Source: JBBRUG01 sp038247995 (GTDB lineage: Bacteria; Chloroflexota; Chloroflexia; Chloroflexales; Chloroflexaceae). Taken from it: 12,106 nucleotides of DNA. The stretch covers positions 1 to 12,106 of the forward strand of contig JBBRUG010000180.1 of assembly GCA_038247995.1 (NCBI GenBank). The letters run 5' to 3'. The notes beneath the pieces were generated by a model. That model was given only the letters and a program-made list of their open reading frames with translations. It searched no databases and had not been told where the DNA came from. The translations under genes were made by a program, and so were the position numbers. Position 1 is the first letter of the stretch, and each line of letters opens with the position of its first letter. This document shows positions 5,132 through 9,883 of the stretch, piece by piece.

Positions 5132-6523
5132 TTACCTCGCGTCACGGATCGTGAGGTCGAAGAAGCGCGCTTCCACCGGGTTGGCGCCGGACACGGCAAC
5201 CAGACCGTAGCGTCCACTCACCGGCGGTGCGTTGACGGTGAGCGTGTCGATGAGTTGGCCGTTGACCCGCAACTCCAGCGTGTTCGCGCGCTGCACCGCT
5301 ACCAGCCGGTTGCGCGCCGCGCCGCTCGTCTGCACGGCATCACTGCGCACACTTAGCAAGTTCCGACTCTGCCCGGCCACCCGTTCCTCCAGGCGCACAT
5401 CGCCGGTGGCCGGATCGAGGATATAAGCCAGGTAGTTGCCTGCATCGTTGAAGCGCAGCAACATCCCGGCCGCTCCGCCCGTTACCGCCACATCAACCCC
5501 AATCAGCACAGCGTTGTTGCTCGGCAGCGTCCGATAGACCCAGATGTTCCCCAGACCGGCCTGCGTGGTGATGCGGTAGGAACTTGAGTCATAACCGACG
5601 CTCCAGGCGCCGCTAGTGATCGTAGGCCAGCCCGATCCGGTGCTCACGAAGGTATCGCTGAGCAGAAGCGATCCTGCTTCAGCCAGCGGTTCGGGTGTTG
5701 GGCTAGGCGGAATTGGTGTTGCAGTTGGCTCAGTCGTTGGCGAGTTGGTTGGTGCGGCTGTCGGTGATGCAGTGGGCGTACTGGTTGGTGCAGGCAGGGT
5801 AGCAGTTGGTGGCGCCGCAGTGGGCAGGGCGTTCGTGGGGTCAATAGTCGGCGTTGATGTGCCGGCCGCAACCCCTGCCGGCGCCGTAGTAGGCGCGGGC
5901 GACGCCGCAGTTTCACTGGTTGGCGGCGGACCGGAGGCGACAGTTGATGGCGAGCGGCGCAACAGTACGCCAATGGCGCCGAGTGCGACCAGAAAGAGGC
6001 CACCGGCGCCGCCGGCAATCAGGGCGCGCCGACTCCGATTGGCGACAGCCGGGCGTGGTGGGGCCGGCGGCGGCACTGCCCGACTCTCCGCCTGGGCCAA
6101 CAATGTCGTTGCATCGCGGTAAAACGGGTTAAGCGTAAGCAGTTCACGCAGCACGGCTGCGGCCTGAAGCTTGCGCCCGTCGGCCAAATGCGCCTGCGCC
6201 TGATCATACAATTCAGCCAGGTGATCACGCGGCGGCGGTGGCGTTACCGGCGTGGCCTGCGGGCGCGCTGTGCGGGCGCTGCCACTGCTCAGCCCACGGG
6301 TATAGGCCAACCGCGCCTGAAAATCGCTCAGCACGCGATACGCTTCGTTGATGTGCAGCGCACGCCGACTGGCATAAGCCTGCTCGTCCGACGCGGCATT
6401 GGCAAACCGATCAGGGTGATAGCGCGTAATCTGCTGCCGATAGGCGCGCTTCAACTCGTCGGCGTTCGCCGAGCGCTCGACTCCGAGCAATGCATAATGA
6501 TCAAGTTGGTCGAAATCTTCCAT
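5132..6523 (-). CDS. membrane-spanning J-domain protein with extracytoplasmic beta-sandwich
   Basis: This 463-residue protein has four parts. Residues 9-75 are a DnaJ J domain (HYALLGVERSANADELKRAY) with the essential HPD triad at 36-38. Residues 100-147 form a TPR-like helical hairpin (AELYDQAQAHLADGRKLQAAAVLRELL). Residues 167-188 are one transmembrane helix flanked by arginines. Residues 195-280 are a Thr/Pro/Ala/Ser linker. Residues 285-463 are a beta-sandwich starting LLLSDTFVSTGSGWP, resembling the LamG/3-keto-disaccharide-hydrolase (DUF1080-like) fold, with typical 'LLRFNDAGNYLAYIL' and 'LELRVNGQLIDTL' strands. By the arginine pattern the J domain should be cytoplasmic and the sandwich outside. 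The J domain implies recruitment of DnaK; the outer domain may bind glycan or polymer. The chosen start is ATG at 6523; an in-frame TTG at 6532 is possible. A promoter lies at 6573-6565. No Gly/Phe region or zinc finger exists, so it is not a canonical DnaJ. Confidence 0.85.
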   Translation of the reverse strand: MEDFDQLDHYALLGVERSANADELKRAYRQQITRYHPDRFANAASDEQAYASRRALHINEAYRVLSDFQARLAYTRGLSSGSARTARPQATPVTPPPPRDHLAELYDQAQAHLADGRKLQAAAVLRELLTLNPFYRDATTLLAQAESRAVPPPAPPRPAVANRSRRALIAGGAGGLFLVALGAIGVLLRRSPSTVASGPPPTSETAASPAPTTAPAGVAAGTSTPTIDPTNALPTAAPPTATLPAPTSTPTASPTAAPTNSPTTEPTATPIPPSPTPEPLAEAGSLLLSDTFVSTGSGWPTITSGAWSVGYDSSSYRITTQAGLGNIWVYRTLPSNNAVLIGVDVAVTGGAAGMLLRFNDAGNYLAYILDPATGDVRLEERVAGQSRNLLSVRSDAVQTSGAARNRLVAVQRANTLELRVNGQLIDTLTVNAPPVSGRYGLVAVSGANPVEARFFDLTIRDAR

Positions 6524-6564
6524 GCCCCTCAACCAGACGCCGAAAGCCGAACATAATCCGACGC

Positions 6565-6573
6565 ATTATAGCA
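6565..6573 (-). promoter_or_regulatory. extended -10 promoter of the J-domain gene
   Basis: On the minus strand TGCTATAAT (6573-6565) is a perfect extended -10 element, 41 bp upstream of the ATG at 6523. The -35 region is weak, which is usual for extended -10 promoters. It is back to back with the cystathionine beta-synthase promoter. Confidence 0.55.
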
Positions 6574-6647
6574 TAGGCGGCGGGAGTGAGGGGTAACAGC
6601 GTGCGGCGCCTGCGTCCTGCCGCCTGCACATGATGTGGTACCATGCC

Positions 6648-6656
6648 TGCTATATT
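6648..6656 (+). promoter_or_regulatory. extended -10 promoter of the cystathionine beta-synthase gene
   Basis: TGCTATATT (6648-6656) predicts a transcript start near 6663, about 20 nt before the GTG start at 6683. The longer reading frame beginning at ATG 6635 would start upstream of this promoter, which supports the GTG start. Confidence 0.5.
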
Positions 6657-6682
6657 CGGCCCTGTCAATGCAGGAGGGCGCT

Positions 6683-8095
6683 GTGACGGCAACTGAACTC
6701 CCATCGACCACCACCACGACCGCACCGCAGATCTATCCCGACATTCTGGCCACGATCGGCAATACGCCGCTGGTACGCCTGAACAAACTCGCGCGCGGGA
6801 TCCGGCCCACGGTTGTCGCTAAGATTGAATTTCTCAATCCCGGCGGCAGTGTAAAGGATCGGATCGGGGTTGCCATGATCGAAGATGCTGAGCGCAAAGG
6901 CTTGCTCAAGCCTGGCGGCACGATCGTCGAACCGACCAGCGGCAATACCGGCATGGGTCTGGCTGTTGCGGCCGCGATCAAGGGCTACAAGACGATCTTT
7001 GTGATGCCGGATAAGATGAGCGAGGAGAAGATTCGCGCCCTGCGCGCCTTTGGCTCGCGGGTTGTGATCACACCCACGGCGGTTGAACCCAACGACCCGC
7101 GTTCCTACTATTCAGTCTCCCGGCGCCTGGCTGAAGAGACGCCGAATGCGATCCTGGCCGGCCAGTATTGGAACCCCGCCAACCCGGAGGCGCATTATCG
7201 TTCGACCGGCCCCGAGATCTGGGAGCAGACGGCCGGGCGGGTGAGCGCATTTGTGGCCGGTATGGGCACCGGCGGCACGATCTCCGGTACCGGTAAATAT
7301 CTCAAAGAGCGCAACCCGGCGGTGCGGGTCGTCGGCGTCGATCCGGTCGGCTCGCTCTACACCGAATATTTCCGCACCGGGGTGCTCGGTGAGGCCCACG
7401 GCTACAAAGTTGAGGGTGTCGGCGAGGACTTTCTGCCCACCACGATGGATTTCGGCGTCGTGGACGACGTGGCGCAGGTAAGCGATCGCGAGAGTTTCTT
7501 GATGACGCGCCGCCTCGTGCGCGAAGAAGGAATCTTCTGTGGCGGTTCGTGCGGCCTGGCAGTTGCCGGCGCGCTGAAGTGGTTGCGTTCGCCCGCCGCC
7601 GAGGATCTGACTGAGGATGATATTGTGGTGGTGCTGCTGCCCGACAGCGGGAGCCGTTATTTGAGCAAGATCTTCGACGACGCCTGGATGCGCGAGAATG
7701 GCTACCTCGACTCGGCGACGGTCGCCGACCTGATCGCTGATCGCTCACGCGAACTGATCGCCGCTGATGAAACGACGACCGTCGCTGCGGCGATTCGCCT
7801 GATGAAGACCCATGGCATCTCGCAGTTACCGATACTCGATGGTCAGAGCGCTCTGCACGGCCTGATCAGCGAGTCTGACTTACTCGACTACTTGCTCAAC
7901 GGTGGTTCGATGGATCACGTTATCGATGGCTTGCACACCCATCAGGTGCCAATCGTCGCGCCGGACACGCCGGTCGAAGAACTGACCAGTGTGCTTGGTC
8001 GGGCGCCGGCTGCCGTTGTCGTCGTCGGCGAGACTGTGGTCGGCATTGTGACCAAGATCGACGTGATCGATTTCCTGGCTTCGCGAAACCGCTAG
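6683..8095 (+). CDS. cbs: cystathionine beta-synthase (PLP domain plus two CBS domains)
   Basis: This 470-residue enzyme is predicted to condense serine with homocysteine to cystathionine in the cytosol, the first step of transsulfuration towards cysteine. Residues 17-340 are a fold-type II PLP domain. The Schiff-base lysine is K58 in NPGGSVKDRIG, the substrate-binding loop is PTSGNTG (84-90), and the PLP-phosphate loop is GTGGT (195-199). VEGVGEDFLPTTMDF, IFCGGSCGLAVAGA and DSGSRYLSKIFDDAWM favour cystathionine beta-synthase over cysteine synthase. Residues about 345-404 and 410-467 are two CBS domains, a possible adenosyl-ligand regulatory (Bateman) module. The N-terminal haem region of animal enzymes is absent. 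The GTG start is chosen because AGGAGG (6672-6677) lies 5 nt before it; an in-frame ATG at 6635 lies upstream of the likely promoter. No cystathionine gamma-lyase gene is adjacent. Confidence 0.93.
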   Translation: MTATELPSTTTTTAPQIYPDILATIGNTPLVRLNKLARGIRPTVVAKIEFLNPGGSVKDRIGVAMIEDAERKGLLKPGGTIVEPTSGNTGMGLAVAAAIKGYKTIFVMPDKMSEEKIRALRAFGSRVVITPTAVEPNDPRSYYSVSRRLAEETPNAILAGQYWNPANPEAHYRSTGPEIWEQTAGRVSAFVAGMGTGGTISGTGKYLKERNPAVRVVGVDPVGSLYTEYFRTGVLGEAHGYKVEGVGEDFLPTTMDFGVVDDVAQVSDRESFLMTRRLVREEGIFCGGSCGLAVAGALKWLRSPAAEDLTEDDIVVVLLPDSGSRYLSKIFDDAWMRENGYLDSATVADLIADRSRELIAADETTTVAAAIRLMKTHGISQLPILDGQSALHGLISESDLLDYLLNGGSMDHVIDGLHTHQVPIVAPDTPVEELTSVLGRAPAAVVVVGETVVGIVTKIDVIDFLASRNR

Positions 8096-8109
8096 TCCGC
8101 TAAAGCGTA

Positions 8110-8128
8110 CGTCCGCCTACGGCGGACG
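8110..8128 (+). terminator. hairpin after the cystathionine beta-synthase gene
   Basis: cgtccgcc (8110-8117) pairs perfectly with ggcggacg (8121-8128) around a tac loop, 15 bp after the stop codon. No T run follows, so termination is plausible but not assured. Confidence 0.45.
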
Positions 8129-8395
8129 CCGCACTGTGGTGGGCTCAAACCCGCGTACAACCCCGCTGCAAGCACGCGGGCAGGCACGGATCGTGCGACT
8201 ATTGTGTTCGGCTAAGATCTTTGGATCCTGGTTTGCAGGCCAGGACACCTTTAGCAGCGGGCAGAATTCTTGCACCATCCCCCCAATAGCGCAAGCGTAG
8301 CGAGCCGCCCGTTGCAGTGCCTCAGCCGGTTCAAGCGGGTTGCTCAGGGCGCTAAAACCTGAACCATTGGTGAGTTACGCCCTGACATCGTGCGG
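8129..8395. other. intergenic region without a recognisable gene
   Basis: No coding sequence with a sensible start or domain is seen on either strand. Minor secondary structures are present: cccgcgt/acgcggg (8150-8156 with 8174-8180), gcacg/cgtgc (8184-8188 with 8192-8196) and tcctgg/ccagga around 8226-8245. The stretch also holds the dispersed motif at 8291-8306. It may contain degraded sequence or an unrecognised small RNA. Confidence 0.5.
8291..8306. repeat. dispersed intergenic motif gcaagcgtagcgagcc
   Basis: This 16-mer matches 14 of 16 positions with gcgagcgtagcgggcc at 702-717, the core of the 86-bp inverted-repeat element. Both copies are intergenic and in the same orientation. The match suggests a genome-wide intergenic repeat family. 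Confidence 0.5.
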
Positions 8396-8401
8396 TATAA
8401 T
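8396..8401 (+). promoter_or_regulatory. probable -10 box of the SH3-domain gene
   Basis: A perfect TATAAT lies 115 bp upstream of the ATG at 8516. TTACGC (8375-8380) is a poor -35 candidate at 15 bp. The predicted leader is about 108 nt and has no recognisable riboswitch. Confidence 0.45.
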
Positions 8402-8515
8402 TCATAGGCGCTGAGTTCTTCATTCCGTATCCGTTTGCTGCGCATGTGTGCCGGGCCTGATCGTACCGGGCGGCACAACGCTGTGATCCTCGGTAATGCT
8501 GTAAAGGAGGCTTGT

Positions 8516-9241
8516 ATGCTTGGTTTCGGCAAGAAGAAGGACGACGACGACGACAAGAAGGACGAGAAGGAAGAGCGTAAGAGCGGTGGCCTGTTCGGCA
8601 TGGGCCGCAAGAAGGAAGAAGAGCAGGCCGAGGAGGAAGAGCAGGCAAAAGTCGGCGCGGCTATGCGCTCGATGAGCGACCAGATTGCTGGTCAGGCCGG
8701 CGAGATCCAGAACCTACAGAAGGAGTTAGAGGCGGCCAAGAAAGACGCTGCTTCCAGCCAGACGGCGGAGAAGGCGCTTTCGACCGCCCAGGCGAAAATG
8801 CGCGCGATGGAGGCTGAACTGGCGCGGACCAAGGCTCAGGCTGCCAAGTCCGCCGGTGCGGCAACCGGCGCGGCCGGTACGTCAGCCGGCAGTGTGGGCG
8901 TAACCCGCGTCGGCGCGGCTCCGCAGGCGGGTGGCGCGTTGGGCGCTGCTCCGGCTTCGGCTCCCGCCGCTGCTCCGGCTCCCGCCGCTGCTCCGGCCCC
9001 AGTTGGTGGTCTTTCGATTGGCGTTACGGCGTTTGTGCAGAATGCGGGTGGTAAGAACCTGCGCCTGCGCGATGGCCCCGGCCTCGACACCAATGCGTTT
9101 GCCGGCCTCGCCCCCGGCACCTCGATGACGCTGCTCGAAGGGCCAATCCAGAAGGATGGCTACGCCTGGTGGCGGATCAAGACGGTCGATGGCCGCGAGG
9201 GTTGGGTCGCCGGTAGCGAACTTGTCACACAGTTGGACTAG
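8516..9241 (+). CDS. charged coiled-coil protein with C-terminal bacterial SH3 domain
   Basis: This is a 241-residue protein. Residues 1-45 are a highly charged Lys/Asp/Glu segment (GFGKKKDDDDDKKDEKEE). Residues 46-110 are a predicted coiled coil (SDQIAGQAGEIQNLQKELEA, then EKALSTAQAKMRAMEAELAR). Residues 112-165 are an Ala/Gly/Pro linker with APAAAP repeats. Residues 170-239 are an SH3b domain (NLRLRDGPGLDTNAFAGLAPG, WWRIKTVDGREGWVAGSEL). SH3b domains usually bind peptidoglycan or peptides outside the cell, yet no signal peptide or transmembrane segment is visible, so localisation is unclear. The start ATG at 8516 is fixed by AAAGGAGG (8503-8510) 5 nt upstream; an earlier in-frame ATG at 8435 lacks such a site. 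The gene appears monocistronic, with its own promoter and a strong hairpin after the stop. I do not recognise a named ortholog. Confidence 0.88.
   Translation: MLGFGKKKDDDDDKKDEKEERKSGGLFGMGRKKEEEQAEEEEQAKVGAAMRSMSDQIAGQAGEIQNLQKELEAAKKDAASSQTAEKALSTAQAKMRAMEAELARTKAQAAKSAGAATGAAGTSAGSVGVTRVGAAPQAGGALGAAPASAPAAAPAPAAAPAPVGGLSIGVTAFVQNAGGKNLRLRDGPGLDTNAFAGLAPGTSMTLLEGPIQKDGYAWWRIKTVDGREGWVAGSELVTQLD
8959..8994 (+). repeat. 18-bp in-frame tandem repeat in the linker
   Basis: ggctcccgccgctgctcc occurs twice in tandem (8959-8976, 8977-8994) and encodes repeated Ala-Pro residues. The unit is a multiple of three, so copy changes would alter linker length without breaking the frame. Confidence 0.75.
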
Positions 9242-9248
9242 GGATAGT

Positions 9249-9287
9249 GACATAAAGGGTTTTGCCTTTGGCAAAACCCTTTATGTC
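9249..9287 (+). terminator. 18-bp perfect stem-loop after the SH3 gene
   Basis: Positions 9249-9266 pair without mismatch with 9270-9287 around a 3-nt ttt loop, starting 8 bp after the stop codon. Only a weak T-rich stretch follows. Its strength and position make it the likely transcript end or a stabilising 3' structure; by symmetry it could also act on antisense transcripts. Confidence 0.75.
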
Positions 9288-9302
9288 TTGATCTATGTTT
9301 CG

Positions 9303-9329
9303 CCTCTTGCTCCTCTTGCTCCTCTTGCA
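9303..9329. repeat. 9-bp tandem repeat (cctcttgct) x3
   Basis: Units lie at 9303-9311, 9312-9320 and 9321-9329, the last differing at its final base. It is in the 312-bp gap after the SH3 gene and has no coding role that I can see. Confidence 0.75.
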
Positions 9330-9540
9330 CAGCGTCACCACCGCTCCCTGAGCGCTTGGCGGTTGTCCACTGGTGATCCTCGTTGCTAGTCGCCCCGATT
9401 TCCTCGCCCCGGGCCTGCCGCCCGACGTAGCGGCGCAGATTATCCGCACGCCCCGACATGATTGTACTAGGGGTGCGGGCGGTATTGGTAAATCAGTAGG
9501 CTATCATCTCTCCGCGACAAAGTATCACGTAAACCTGCCT

Positions 9541-9546
9541 TATAAT
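9541..9546 (+). promoter_or_regulatory. -10 box placed for a leaderless transcript
   Basis: A perfect TATAAT ends only 7 bp before the ATG at 9554. The predicted transcription start would fall on or next to the start codon. There is no Shine-Dalgarno upstream of the ATG, which agrees with leaderless initiation. The -35 is weak (gcgaca at 9514-9519, 21 bp away). Confidence 0.5.
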
Positions 9547-9553
9547 CGCGCAT

Positions 9554-9883
9554 ATGCTTACCTGGATTGTTGCGGCCCTGATATTGCCGCTGTTGCTCTA
9601 CCTGCCCGGCTGGGCGGTGCTGCGCGCCTTTGGCCATGGCCCCACCGATAGCCTTGAACGCCATTACGAACGCGTGGTTGTCAGTGCGCTCTGGAGCGGC
9701 TGGCTTGCCCTCGCCCTCGCCGCCCTCGGCAGTTTCAGCCTGATCCTGCACCTGGCGTTGACGTTGGCGTTGAGCGCCGGTGGCTTCTTACTGCCTCGCC
9801 GGCAGATCTATGATCCTGCCGGCGTCGGTCGTCCGTCGTCCCTCGCTGGGAATTATTGGCCTGGGTGTTGGTATTGGGCCTGA
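9554..9883 (+). CDS. N-terminal fragment of a split GT-C-like membrane glycosyltransferase
   Basis: This frame encodes 109 residues with two hydrophobic helices (residues about 3-25 and 45-78) and the motif DSLERHYERVVVSALWSGWLALAL. It reads as the normal start of a Chloroflexota polytopic glycosyltransferase. After residue ~96 (VGRPSS) it enters a few out-of-frame residues (LAGNYWPGCWYWA) and stops at 9881-9883. The continuing sequence is in the frame one base back (-1), from about 9841. The break coincides with a tandem gtcgtcc duplication (9828-9841). The gene may be phase-variable or a pseudogene, or the base call may be wrong. The start has no ribosome-binding site but a -10 box just upstream. 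Confidence 0.7.
   Translation: MLTWIVAALILPLLLYLPGWAVLRAFGHGPTDSLERHYERVVVSALWSGWLALALAALGSFSLILHLALTLALSAGGFLLPRRQIYDPAGVGRPSSLAGNYWPGCWYWA
9828..9841 (+). repeat. gtcgtcc heptamer x2 at the frame break
   Basis: Perfect tandem copies lie at 9828-9834 and 9835-9841. The two reading frames of the glycosyltransferase meet here. Adding one more 7-bp copy would shift the upstream frame so that it reads ...GRPSSVVPRWELL... straight into the long downstream frame. Confidence 0.85.

Noticed and set aside
5114..5145. Short inverted repeat gtgacg/cgtcac spanning both convergent stop codons
   Set aside because: Only 6 bp of stem with a 20-nt loop and no T run; too weak to call a bidirectional terminator.
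5616..6122. 168-residue Val/Gly-rich plus-strand reading frame
   Set aside because: It is the antisense of the Thr/Pro/Ala linker of the J-domain protein; its low complexity mirrors that linker.
6635..6682. Upstream ATG extension of cystathionine beta-synthase (16 residues)
   Set aside because: The extension starts before the likely promoter and lacks a ribosome-binding site, whereas GTG 6683 has AGGAGG at the right distance.
8435..8515. Upstream ATG extension of the SH3 protein (27 residues)
   Set aside because: A strong AAAGGAGG lies directly before ATG 8516 and none before 8435.
9814..9883. Programmed -1 frameshifting as the explanation of the split gene
   Set aside because: No slippery heptamer of the X XXY YYZ kind and no clear downstream stem-loop or pseudoknot is seen in the overlap; heptamer copy change explains the phase more simply.
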